64,000 nucleotides of DNA, taken from assembly GCF_022374875.2 (NCBI RefSeq), contig NZ_CP092427.2, positions 2,604,001 through 2,668,000 of the forward strand. The letters run 5' to 3'. How positions within the stretch are numbered: position 1 is the first letter of the stretch; every line of letters starts with the position of its first letter. Below the pieces are notes generated by a model. It saw only the letters and a list, made by a program, of their open reading frames with translations. It did no database searches and was not told where the DNA came from. Positions 34,782 through 42,794 of the stretch are shown here, piece by piece. The DNA comes from Mycolicibacterium rufum (GTDB taxonomy: Bacteria; Actinomycetota; Actinomycetes; Mycobacteriales; Mycobacteriaceae). The position numbers and the translations under genes were made by a program.

Positions 34782-35996
34782 ATGCAGGACGTGGACTCCA
34801 CCGTCGCGTCCCCGCAGGAGCCCGAGGAACTGCCGCTTCCGGTTCCCGATGTCCCCGGTGCCGACGCGACCCGGCGCGGACTGCCCCGCAGGATCGACCT
34901 GACGCTGCGGCAACGGCTGATCGTCGACTCCTCCGCGCTGGCCGACGTGGCGTTGCGCACCTCGATCGCCTCGCTGCTCAGCGTCACGATGGCACCGTCG
35001 GTGGCCGGGGCGCTGCGCCGCTCGCAGTCGGCCGCCGAGCGCGACCACCTCGCCTTCTACGCCGACCTGGCCGCGGCGAAGGATCCCGAGCTCGCGTTTC
35101 CGGCGCCCACGTCGTTGCCGCGGGTGTCGTCCCGACCGGCCAACCCGGTGGCGGAGTGGGTGGCCCGCGGCAACGTGCGCAACCTCCGCTTCGACAGCAG
35201 CTTCACCGCGGTGAACCCGGCGCTGCGCGAGCAGTGCGCCGGATTCGTCCGCAACAACGTCGTGCACGCCCAGCACTGGCGCCACGACGACGGCCCCCGG
35301 CCGACCCTGTGCCTGATCCACGGGTTCATGGGGTCGGCGTATCTGTTCAACGGGCTGTTCTTCTCGCTGCCGTGGTTCTACCGCTCGGGTTACGACGTGG
35401 TGCTGTACACGCTGCCGTTCCACGGCCGCCGCGCCGAGCAGTATTCCCCGTTCAGCGGTCACGGGTATTCCGCGCACGGATTCGCCGGCTTCTGCGAGGC
35501 GATGGCGCAGGCCGTGCACGACTTCCGTTCCGTGCTGGACTATCTCGAACACACCGGGGTGGACCGCATCGCGCTGACCGGGATGTCGCTGGGCGGCTAC
35601 ACCGCGGCGCTGCTCGCCAGCGTCGACGACCGCATCCAGGCGGTGATCCCGAACGTGCCGGTGGTGACGCCCGATCGCACCGTCGACGAGTGGTTCCCCG
35701 CGAACAAGGTGGTGGCCTTGCGGAACTGGTTGGCGGGCACCGACTCCTCGCTCACCGAAGCGGCGACGATGTACTCCTCTCCGCTGAACTACCGGCCGCT
35801 GCCCGCCACGGATCGTCGGCTCATCATCGCCGGCCTTGGCGACCGGTTGGCGCCACCCGTGCAGGCGGAGATGCTGTGGAAGCACTGGGACCGCTGCGCC
35901 TTCCACTGGTTCCCCGGCAATCACGTGCTCCATGTCAGCCAGCCCGACTACCTACGTCGGATGACTCGCTTCCTCGGCCCGTTGATGTTCGACTGA
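34782..35996 (+). CDS. Alpha/beta-hydrolase family protein (Rv0293c-like)
   Basis: 404 residues from the ATG at 34782; GTG at 34791 is an alternative. The oxyanion segment IHGFMGS near residue 180 and the nucleophile elbow GMSLGG near 265 define the fold, and a late His in FPGNHVLHV is the likely base. A long N-terminal part of about 140 residues precedes the domain. No signal peptide. Substrate unknown; esterase or lipase is possible. In M. tuberculosis I place its counterpart next to tam and the ESX-3 cluster. Confidence 0.78.
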   Translation: MQDVDSTVASPQEPEELPLPVPDVPGADATRRGLPRRIDLTLRQRLIVDSSALADVALRTSIASLLSVTMAPSVAGALRRSQSAAERDHLAFYADLAAAKDPELAFPAPTSLPRVSSRPANPVAEWVARGNVRNLRFDSSFTAVNPALREQCAGFVRNNVVHAQHWRHDDGPRPTLCLIHGFMGSAYLFNGLFFSLPWFYRSGYDVVLYTLPFHGRRAEQYSPFSGHGYSAHGFAGFCEAMAQAVHDFRSVLDYLEHTGVDRIALTGMSLGGYTAALLASVDDRIQAVIPNVPVVTPDRTVDEWFPANKVVALRNWLAGTDSSLTEAATMYSSPLNYRPLPATDRRLIIAGLGDRLAPPVQAEMLWKHWDRCAFHWFPGNHVLHVSQPDYLRRMTRFLGPLMFD

Positions 35997-36011
35997 CCGT
36001 CGATCCCGGTC

Positions 36012-36908
36012 TCAGCGCGGCTTGATCGCCCGGACCAGGTTGATGGTGCTGGTCATCGAGCCCGCCTCGGAATCCGCTGCGGGCACCGGTCGTCCGAGCT
36101 CGGCAAGCAGCGCGGGCAGCGGGGTGGCGACGGCGTGCCAGCCGTGGTCGCCGAACCACTGCGCGGCGGGCCGGTGCTGCTCGTTGTAGACGAGCGTGAA
36201 GAACGTGCCGTCCTCGCCGCGTGCACGTTCCTGCTCGCGGGCCGCGCGGAACGCCTCGCCGTCCATCGGGGTCGACTCCTCGACCGCGGCCTCACTGCCC
36301 GGCGCGGACAGCGCAGCGATGCCCGCGAACAGCTCGTCCTGCGCGGCGGCGGGCAGGTAGATCAGCAGCCCCTCGGCGATCCAGGCCGACGGCTGGGTCG
36401 GGTCGAAGCCGGCGTCGCGCAACGCGGCAGGCCAGTCGTCGCGCAAATCGACGGGCACCTCGACGCGGGTGGCCTGCGGTGCGGCGCCGTAGTCGGCGAG
36501 CACCCGCCGTTTGAACTCCAGCACGCGCGGCTGGTCGAGCTCGAAGACCACGGTGCGGGCCGGCCAGCTCAGCCGGTAGGCCCGTGAGTCCAGTCCCGCG
36601 GCCAGCAGCACGATCTGGCGGACGCCGGCGGTCGCGGCGGCGGTGACGTAGTCGTCCAAGAACCGGGTGCGCGCGGCCTGGAAGTCGACGAACCGCTCAC
36701 CCCACGGCGTCGCGAGCTTGTGGTCGGGTGCGGACCCGTCGAGCAGCGCCGCCCATTCGCCGCCGACGGCGCGGCAGAACACCGCCGCGAAGGCGTCCAC
36801 CGCAACAGGTTTGGACGTCGCCGCCTCCAGCGCGCGGGCGGCGGCGACGAACAGGGCCGTCGAGCCGACGCTGGTGGTGATGTCCCAGGTGTCGTTGTCG
36901 CTTCGCAC
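36012..36908 (-). CDS. Class I SAM-dependent methyltransferase (Rv0281-like)
   Basis: 298 residues. Belongs to the mycobacterial family of putative SAM methyltransferases related to leucine carboxyl methyltransferase: an N-terminal [20 protein letters not shown], the SAM motif [14 protein letters not shown] near residue 95, acidic [12 protein letters not shown], and AEGLLIYLP. Several close paralogues exist in mycobacteria, with roles in natural-product or lipid methylation proposed but unproved. It ends 15 bases from the hydrolase gene stop, convergent. Confidence 0.85.
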   Translation of the reverse strand: MRSDNDTWDITTSVGSTALFVAAARALEAATSKPVAVDAFAAVFCRAVGGEWAALLDGSAPDHKLATPWGERFVDFQAARTRFLDDYVTAAATAGVRQIVLLAAGLDSRAYRLSWPARTVVFELDQPRVLEFKRRVLADYGAAPQATRVEVPVDLRDDWPAALRDAGFDPTQPSAWIAEGLLIYLPAAAQDELFAGIAALSAPGSEAAVEESTPMDGEAFRAAREQERARGEDGTFFTLVYNEQHRPAAQWFGDHGWHAVATPLPALLAELGRPVPAADSEAGSMTSTINLVRAIKPR

Positions 36909-36941
36909 CGATCCGGTTATACGCCCCGAACCTGAGGGGAT

Positions 36942-37781
36942 TCAGACCAGCGGGCGGCCGGTGCGGATCCGCCGGTCGACGTCTTTGAGCAGCAGGTTGA
37001 ACGGGAACTCCCGCACGACGCGCGGCGAGACGGCGGTCGCTGCGCGCAGCACCGCGACCAGTTGGTCGAACCGCTTCTGGCGCTTGGCATCCCAGGGCAG
37101 CCGCATCTCGTCGCGGAAGCGTTGCGGCAGGAAGCCGGTGGTGATGAGCAGCGCCGCGTCCTCCGACCACCGCTGCAGCGGCCCGGGCAGCCGCACTCCC
37201 CGCACGCGCGACGCCGCGATGGGGTAGAGGTACTCGCGCACCGTGTCGTCGATGTGCACCTTGTCCAGCGACTCCTGCCAGTAGCGGTCGAACGCATTCT
37301 GGTCGGCCGGCCACATGTCCTCCGGCACCTGCAGCATCGTGCCCAGCTTGCGGCCCTGCACGAACAGCCGGTCGGCGGTCTCCTCGTCCGGTTCACCGAT
37401 GAAGAGCCGGTGCACGTCGACCACCCCCTGGTACAGGCAGGCGCCGACCCACATCTGCAGGTCCTTGTCGAAGGCGTGGTATTCGACGGGGCTGGTGTCG
37501 AGTGAATACACCTGGGCGTGCGCCCGATTCACGGCGCGGCGGAACGCCGCCTTCTGGGCGTCGGTGCCGTGGGTCGAGACCGCCAGGTAGGTGAAGGTGG
37601 TCCGGGCCCGTTTGAGCGGGTGCAGGTCGACCCGGCCGCTCTCGACGCGGCTCTCGAGCACGCCGTACCCGACGCCGGGTCGCGCGAGCTGCATGATCAC
37701 GTTCGCGGGGCCGGCGAGCAGTCCGAGTCCGAGCATTCCGTCCTCGGTGGTTGCCGCCGTCGCCTCCTCGTTGACCGTCAC
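36942..37781 (-). CDS. MpaB/rubber-oxygenase family protein (DUF2236)
   Basis: 279 residues. GLLAGPANVIMQLARPGVGYGV at the start, RRAVNRAHAQVYS with a candidate haem-ligand His, and DKDLQMWVGACLYQGVVDVHR are typical of the MpaB/latex-clearing-protein domain, thought to carry a b-type haem and cleave C=C bonds in isoprenoid chains. Substrate in mycobacteria is unknown. Divergent from the TetR gene, which is the natural candidate repressor; the 87-base gap between them contains AAAC-N11-GTTT. Resembles Rv0276 and its neighbour Rv0275c from memory. Confidence 0.82.
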   Translation of the reverse strand: MTVNEEATAATTEDGMLGLGLLAGPANVIMQLARPGVGYGVLESRVESGRVDLHPLKRARTTFTYLAVSTHGTDAQKAAFRRAVNRAHAQVYSLDTSPVEYHAFDKDLQMWVGACLYQGVVDVHRLFIGEPDEETADRLFVQGRKLGTMLQVPEDMWPADQNAFDRYWQESLDKVHIDDTVREYLYPIAASRVRGVRLPGPLQRWSEDAALLITTGFLPQRFRDEMRLPWDAKRQKRFDQLVAVLRAATAVSPRVVREFPFNLLLKDVDRRIRTGRPLV

Positions 37782-37868
37782 GGGCAGCTCCTCTCGTCCA
37801 CCACGTCAAACTGCTAACGCCTGTTTCCTGATTCTGGTCGCGACGTCGGCCGGGTGTCAAGATGGGGT

Positions 37869-38495
37869 ATGGCCCAACTCCGTCCGTACCGCGGCGTCGA
37901 CGCTGCGCAACGGATGGCCGAGCGCCGGCGCCGGCTGCTCGACGCCGGACTGGACCTGCTCGGCGCCGGGCCCGCCCCGGCGGAACTCACGGTGCGGGCG
38001 ATCTGCGCGCAATCCGGTCTGGCGGCCCGCTACTTCTACGAGAGCTTCGCCGACAAGGACGCCTTCGTCGCCGCGGTGTTCGACCGCGTGGTGGCCGACA
38101 TCGCCAGCACGACGCAGGCCGCGATGGCCGCCGCGCCCGCCGCCGAGCAGAACCACGCGGCCATGGCCAACATCGTGCGAACCATCGCCGACGACCCCCG
38201 CGTCGGCCGCCTGCTGTTCAACGCCCATCTGGCCAACCCTGTGGTGGTGCGCAAGCGGGCCGAGTCCGGGACGCTGTTCGCGCTGCTGTCCGGTCAGCAC
38301 GCCAGTGCCGGTCTCGACATCGAGACCAACGAGCTGATCGCGGCCGCCGCCCACTTCGTCGTCGGCGGCGTCGCGCAGACGCTGAGCGCGTGGCTCGCCG
38401 ACGATCTGCGGGTCACGCCCGCGCAGTTGGCCGTTCAACTGGGCACGCTGATCGATCAACTCGCCGATCCGCGCCTGTACCGCGACGACGGTTGA
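37869..38495 (+). CDS. TetR-family regulator (Rv0275c-like)
   Basis: 208 residues from the ATG at 37869. N-terminal helix-turn-helix spans about residues 20-65, with LTVRAICAQSGLAARYFYESFADKDAFVAAVF. The C-terminal ligand domain is all helical. Probably represses the divergent MpaB-type gene and itself. Confidence 0.85.
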   Translation: MAQLRPYRGVDAAQRMAERRRRLLDAGLDLLGAGPAPAELTVRAICAQSGLAARYFYESFADKDAFVAAVFDRVVADIASTTQAAMAAAPAAEQNHAAMANIVRTIADDPRVGRLLFNAHLANPVVVRKRAESGTLFALLSGQHASAGLDIETNELIAAAAHFVVGGVAQTLSAWLADDLRVTPAQLAVQLGTLIDQLADPRLYRDDG

Positions 38496-38507
38496 CGCCG
38501 AGCGGCC

Positions 38508-38963
38508 TCAGCCGGCGGGCTGCACCACGTGGTTGCGGAGGTGCTCGAACACGACCTCGGTGCGGACGCCGGCGACTTCGCGGCGCTTGGTCAGCGAATC
38601 CAGCACGAAGTCGCGCAGCGCCTCGGTCGAGGCCACCGCGACGTGCACCAGCAGATCCTCGGTGCCCGTGGTGACGAACAGCTGCAGCGTCTCGGGCAGC
38701 TGCCGGACGAAATCGCGGAACCCGTGGATCACCTGGCGGGACTGCGGCCGCAGACGCACGGTGATCATCGCCTGCACCGGCCGGCCCAGTGCGGCCGGAT
38801 CCACCGAGTAGTGCACGCCGCCGAGCACGCCGCGTTCCCGCAGGGCGCGAACGCGTTCCAGCGTCGTCGACGGCGACACCCCGAGGGCGGCGGCCAGGTC
38901 CCGGTTGCTGCGCCGACCATCTGCCTGCAAAGCGGCCACGATCGCCGAATCCCATTCGTCCAT
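38508..38963 (-). CDS. Lrp/AsnC-family regulator
   Basis: 151 residues. The helix-turn-helix at residues 5-50 (DGRRSNRDLAAALGVSPSTTLERVRALRERG) is followed by a RAM-type ligand-binding ferredoxin-like domain. Divergent from the DUF2000 gene, with a perfect 19-base palindrome in between that is the likely operator. Lrp proteins of this size respond to amino acids and often control one adjacent gene. Confidence 0.87.
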   Translation of the reverse strand: MDEWDSAIVAALQADGRRSNRDLAAALGVSPSTTLERVRALRERGVLGGVHYSVDPAALGRPVQAMITVRLRPQSRQVIHGFRDFVRQLPETLQLFVTTGTEDLLVHVAVASTEALRDFVLDSLTKRREVAGVRTEVVFEHLRNHVVQPAG

Positions 38964-38983
38964 GGCCCGAGTGTCGCACGCGT

Positions 38984-39002
38984 TGCCGAACGTCGTTCGG
39001 CA
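38984..39002. promoter_or_regulatory. 19-bp palindromic operator between lrp-type and DUF2000 genes
   Basis: TGCCGAACGTCGTTCGGCA is a perfect inverted repeat around one central T. A further half-site CGTTCGGC is at 39032-39039, close to the DUF2000 start at 39044. The site sits 21 bases upstream of the regulator start, so it can control both genes. Confidence 0.7.
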
Positions 39003-39043
39003 TCAACCCATCGAATACCGTGGATGAACTACGTTCGGCTTCC

Positions 39044-39493
39044 ATGACCGAACTAATGATCGATACGCCGGCTATGCGCCCACCATCCCACCACACGAAG
39101 ATCGCCGTCGTGCTGCTCGACGCCCTGCCGACGTGGCAGAAGCTCAACGTGACGGCATTCCTGGCCAGCGGGATCGCCGCCACCGCCGGGGAGAGCATCG
39201 GAGCGCCGTACCGGGATGCCGACGGCACCCCGTACGCCCCGATGTTCGGCCAGCCGGTGCTGGTGTTCGAGGCCGACGCGACACGGCTCACGCGCACCTT
39301 CGACCGCGCCCAGCGTCGCGGGGTCGTTCCGGCCATCTTCACCGCAGCGCTGTTCGGCACCGGCAACGACGACGACAACCGGGCCGAGGTGGCGGCCCGC
39401 CGGCGTGCGGACCTCGACCTCGTCGGGCTGGCGGTGCGGGCCGACCGCAAGACCGTGGACAAGATCGTCGACGGGTTGCCGCTGCACCACTGA
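39044..39493 (+). CDS. DUF2000 family protein
   Basis: 149 residues from the ATG at 39044. HTKIAVVLLDALPTWQKLNVTAFLASGI near the start, YRDADGTPYAPMFGQPVLVF and the end AVRADRKTVDKIVDGLPLHH fit the DUF2000 fold, related to peptidyl-tRNA hydrolase II in shape. Function unknown. Divergent partner of the Lrp-type gene. Confidence 0.75.
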   Translation: MTELMIDTPAMRPPSHHTKIAVVLLDALPTWQKLNVTAFLASGIAATAGESIGAPYRDADGTPYAPMFGQPVLVFEADATRLTRTFDRAQRRGVVPAIFTAALFGTGNDDDNRAEVAARRRADLDLVGLAVRADRKTVDKIVDGLPLHH

Positions 39494-39501
39494 CGGGACC
39501 G

Positions 39502-39521
39502 TTGCTTCGCCGTCGAAGCAA
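39502..39521. promoter_or_regulatory. MarR-type operator upstream of marR gene
   Basis: TTGCTTCG and CGAAGCAA form a perfect 8-bp inverted repeat separated by CCGT, ending 12 bases before the GTG start of the MarR gene. Length and spacing suit a MarR dimer; autorepression is likely. Confidence 0.65.
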
Positions 39522-39533
39522 TAGGATGGCGGG

Positions 39534-40028
39534 GTGGCGGACGCGCTGAACCCGGTGCAGATGAGCACCTACTTCGCCCTGACCGAGGCGGTCAGCCTGC
39601 TGCAGTACGCCGTCCGCCGGCAGTTGCAGGCCGAGGGCGGGCTCAGCTACGTGCAGTTCGAGATCCTGGCCACCCTCGCGACGGCCGACGGCCGGGTGCT
39701 CACCATGACCGACCTGGCCGACAGCGTCGTCTACAGCCGCTCCGGCCTCACCCACCAGGCCGGGCTGCTCGAGCGCGACGGCCTGATCACCCGGCGGCCC
39801 AGTCCGGACGACCAGCGGGCCACGATCGTCGACATCACCGATGCCGGCCGGGATCGCGTCGCCGCCGTCCTGCCCGGCCACATCGACGTGGTCCGCGAGT
39901 TGCTGTTCGAGCCGCTCTCCGAGCGCGACGTGCGCACCCTGGGAGACCTGATGACCCGCGCCCGCGATCACATGCGCTCACGACCCCCGCGCTCGGCGAC
40001 ACCGCGCCGCTCCCGGCGCGCCGACTGA
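39534..40028 (+). CDS. MarR-family regulator
   Basis: 164 residues from GTG at 39534. Winged helix in the middle: LSYVQFEILATLA, MTDLADSVVYSRSGLTHQAGLLERDGLITRRPSPDDQRAT with the DxR wing. The target is probably itself and a nearby gene; the DUF2000 gene ends 40 bases upstream. Convergent with the VOC gene, stops two bases apart. Confidence 0.87.
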   Translation: MADALNPVQMSTYFALTEAVSLLQYAVRRQLQAEGGLSYVQFEILATLATADGRVLTMTDLADSVVYSRSGLTHQAGLLERDGLITRRPSPDDQRATIVDITDAGRDRVAAVLPGHIDVVRELLFEPLSERDVRTLGDLMTRARDHMRSRPPRSATPRRSRRAD

Positions 40029-40030
40029 CG

Positions 40031-40612
40031 TCAGGGTTGCGCGGCGGCGGGCACCCGGCGGTCCGCCGCGGTCCTCGGCTCCGTCGTTGCGTCGTGGTCG
40101 GTGAATTCCTTCGTCCAGCAGGCGAACTCGAGCGTGATGCCGTCGGGGTCGAGGAAATAGAACGAGCGCACGTACACACCCGGGTGCAGCGTCGCCGACA
40201 CCTGCGCCGGGCTCTCGTCGTGGTTCAGCACCGGACCGACCCGCACGCCCTTGTCCTTCAGCTTCTGCCGGTAGGCGTCGAAGTGCTCGGCCGGGACGTG
40301 GAACGCGAGATGGTTCATCGTGCTCACCGCGCTGACGATGTCGCCGATGCCCGGGATCGCCTCGGGCGAGGAGATGCCCGGTACCCGGTCGGGGGCGTCG
40401 GCGAACCAGAAGAACGCCACGCAGTCACCGTTGCCGGCGTCGAAGAAGAAATGCTGACCCATGCCGCCGGGCAGGTCCAGCGATTTGATCAGCGGCATCC
40501 CCAGCACATTGCTGTAGAAGTCCACGGTCCGGGCCATGTCCGAACACACCAGGGCGACGTGATTGATGCCGCCGAGGGCGAACTCGGTGTTGGTGTTCTG
40601 CGGCTTGATCAC
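40031..40612 (-). CDS. VOC/glyoxalase superfamily protein (Rv0274-like)
   Basis: 193 residues. Two betaalphabetabetabeta modules: INHVALVCSDMARTVDFYSNVLGMPLIK and later MNHLAFHVPAEHFDAYRQKL, with metal-ligand candidates His17-region, His in MNHLAF and Glu in ITLEFACW. The metal-binding pattern suggests a dioxygenase, glyoxalase or resistance-type enzyme; the substrate is unknown. Divergent from the hydrolase gene. Confidence 0.82.
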   Translation of the reverse strand: MIKPQNTNTEFALGGINHVALVCSDMARTVDFYSNVLGMPLIKSLDLPGGMGQHFFFDAGNGDCVAFFWFADAPDRVPGISSPEAIPGIGDIVSAVSTMNHLAFHVPAEHFDAYRQKLKDKGVRVGPVLNHDESPAQVSATLHPGVYVRSFYFLDPDGITLEFACWTKEFTDHDATTEPRTAADRRVPAAAQP

Positions 40613-40626
40613 GATCGCGCCTCCCT

Positions 40627-40637
40627 AGATGACATCT
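40627..40637. promoter_or_regulatory. Short palindrome between VOC and hydrolase genes
   Basis: AGATGACATCT is an 11-base inverted repeat 15 bases from the VOC gene start, next to an A+T-richer TCTAACAT that could be a -10. In M. tuberculosis a TetR gene lies at this place, but it is missing here, so the regulator is unclear. Confidence 0.35.
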
Positions 40638-40689
40638 GAATCTAACATCGGCGAGAACAGCATTCCGAGGAAAAAGGGTCCGGACACCG

Positions 40690-41802
40690 ATGAGCGACAT
40701 CACCCGCGAGTTCGTCGGACTGGACTCCACCACCGCGCACCGGGCCGGCTCCGGCGGCCATCCGTGCCAGGGCCTCTACCACCGGGGCGCGGGAACGCGA
40801 CCCACGGTGGCGGTGATCGCGACGCACTATCAGATCGACTTCTCGGAGCACTATCTCGCCGAGCACCTGGCGGCCCGTGGCATCGGTTTCCTGGGCTGGA
40901 ACACCCGCTTCCGCGGTTTCGAGAGCAGCTTCCTGCTGGACCACGCGCTGGTGGACATCGGCGTCGGCGTGCGGTGGCTGCGCGAGGTACAGGGCATCGA
41001 AACCGTGATCCTGCTGGGTAATTCGGGAGGTGGGTCGTTGATGGCCGCCTACCAGGCCAACGCCGTGCACCGGCACGTGACGCCGCTGGCGGGTATGAGA
41101 CCCGCCGCCGGTCTCGACGACCTGCCCGCCGCCGACGGCTACGTGGCCAGCGCCGCGCACCCCGGTCGTCCCGACGTGCTGACCGCCTGGATGGACGCCT
41201 CCGTCGTCGACGAGAACGACGCCGTCACAAGCGATCCCGATCTCGACCTGTTCGACGACCGCAACGGGCCGCCGTACTCGGCGGAGTTCGTGGCGCGCTA
41301 CCGGGCCGCCCAGATCGCCCGCAACCACGCGATCACCGACTGGGCGGAGGCCGAACTCACCCGGGTGCGGGCAGCCGGGTTCTCCGACCGCCCGTTCACC
41401 GTGATGCGGACCTGGGCCGATCCGCGCATGGTCGACCCCAGCCTCGAGCCCACCCGGCGGGAACCCAACTCCTGCTATGCGGGTCTGCCCGTGAAAGCCA
41501 ACCGATCCACCCACGGGATCGCCGCGGCCACCACGCTGCGCAACTGGATCGGCATGTGGAGCCTGCGGCACGCCCAGACGCGCGCCGAGCCGCACCTCAA
41601 CCGCATCGACTGCCCGGCGCTGGTCATCAACGCCGACCGGGACACCGGCGTGTACCCGTCCGACGCAGCACGGATCGCCGACGCGCTCGCGTCGCCGGAC
41701 ACCACGCGGTGCTCCATCGACACCGACCACTACTTCACGACGCCGGGGGCGCGTGAGGAGAAGGCCGATACCATCGCCACGTGGATCGCGCGCCGCTGGT
41801 GA
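40690..41802 (+). CDS. Alpha/beta-hydrolase family protein (Rv0272c-like)
   Basis: 370 residues. Nucleophile elbow GNSGGGS near residue 116, an acid in INADRDTGVYP and a late His in DTDHYFTTPG give a plausible catalytic triad. The N-terminal lid region is long. Substrate unknown. It overlaps the next gene by a GTGA junction, so the two are co-translated. Neighbouring fadE6 and fadD2 suggest a role with acyl or thioester compounds. Confidence 0.8.
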   Translation: MSDITREFVGLDSTTAHRAGSGGHPCQGLYHRGAGTRPTVAVIATHYQIDFSEHYLAEHLAARGIGFLGWNTRFRGFESSFLLDHALVDIGVGVRWLREVQGIETVILLGNSGGGSLMAAYQANAVHRHVTPLAGMRPAAGLDDLPAADGYVASAAHPGRPDVLTAWMDASVVDENDAVTSDPDLDLFDDRNGPPYSAEFVARYRAAQIARNHAITDWAEAELTRVRAAGFSDRPFTVMRTWADPRMVDPSLEPTRREPNSCYAGLPVKANRSTHGIAAATTLRNWIGMWSLRHAQTRAEPHLNRIDCPALVINADRDTGVYPSDAARIADALASPDTTRCSIDTDHYFTTPGAREEKADTIATWIARRW

Positions 41803-42746
41803 GAGTCCTGGCCCACTTCGTCCCCGGGGACAGGGTGTCGGCTTTCCTTGCGCCCCATACGGACTGGCTCGACATCCGGTACTGCGCCGAGGACGACGAC
41901 GCGACGTTCTACCGCGAACTGCCCGAGGCCGACGTGCTGTGGCACGTGCTGCGGCCGTTGTCGGCGCAGGACATCGCCCAGGGCACCCGGCTGCGCCTGG
42001 TGCACAAGCTCGGCGCGGGAGTCAACACGATCGCCGTCGAGGCCGCCACCGAGCGCGGCATCGCCGTCGCCAACATGCCGGGCGCCAACGCGCCGTCGGT
42101 CGCCGAGGGCACCGTACTGCTGATGCTCGCCGCGCTGCGTCGCCTGCCCGCGCTCGACGCGGCCACCCGCGCGGGCGCCGGCTGGCCGTCGGACGCCTCG
42201 CTCGGGGAGACGGTCCGCGACATCGGTGGCTGCACCGTCGGGCTGGTCGGCTACGGCAACGTCGCGACGCGCGTCGAACGGATCGTCACCGCCATGGACG
42301 CCCGGGTGGTGCACACCAGCACCCGCGACGACGGCACCCCCGGCTGGCGCAGCCTCGCCGACCTGCTGGCCGAGAGCGACATCGTCTCGCTGCACCTGCC
42401 GCTCACCGACGCGACCCGGGGGCTGCTCGGGCGCGAGGCGCTGGCCTCGATGAAGCCGGACGCCGTGCTGGTCAACACGTCTCGCGGACCGATCGTCGAC
42501 GAGGAGGCGCTGGCCGACGCGCTGCGCTCGGGCGGTCTGGCCGCGGCCGGCCTCGATGTGTTCGCCGTCGAGCCGGTGCCCGCCGACAACCCGCTGCTCA
42601 CCCTCGACAACGTCGTGCTCACCCCGCACGTGACCTGGTACACCGCCGACACGATGCGGCGCTATCTCGAGGTCGCCGTCGACAACTGCGAACGACTCCG
42701 TGACGGACGGGACCTCGCCAACCTGGTGAACCAGGTGGCGAGGTAA
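41799..42746 (+). CDS. D-isomer-specific 2-hydroxyacid dehydrogenase
   Basis: 315 residues from GTG at 41799 (GTGA overlap with the hydrolase); an in-frame GTG at 41781 would add six residues. Rossmann GLVGYGNVA near residue 148, catalytic Arg in NTSRGPIVDE, Glu in AVEPVPADNPLL and His in LTPHVTW are intact. It reduces a 2-keto acid or oxidises a D-2-hydroxy acid with NAD(P)H. Followed by fadE6 after 48 bases. Confidence 0.87.
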   Translation: MRVLAHFVPGDRVSAFLAPHTDWLDIRYCAEDDDATFYRELPEADVLWHVLRPLSAQDIAQGTRLRLVHKLGAGVNTIAVEAATERGIAVANMPGANAPSVAEGTVLLMLAALRRLPALDAATRAGAGWPSDASLGETVRDIGGCTVGLVGYGNVATRVERIVTAMDARVVHTSTRDDGTPGWRSLADLLAESDIVSLHLPLTDATRGLLGREALASMKPDAVLVNTSRGPIVDEEALADALRSGGLAAAGLDVFAVEPVPADNPLLTLDNVVLTPHVTWYTADTMRRYLEVAVDNCERLRDGRDLANLVNQVAR

Positions 42747-42794
42747 CCTCGGACCAACCAACCGGTTAGCCAGCAGCCCAACGGAGGGTCCGCC

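Noticed and set aside
42760..42767. KstR-type operator (AACCGGTT) before fadE6
   Set aside because: The core AAC-N2-GTT is present but the flanking T and A of the KstR consensus are missing. Only an 8-base palindrome remains, which is too short to claim.
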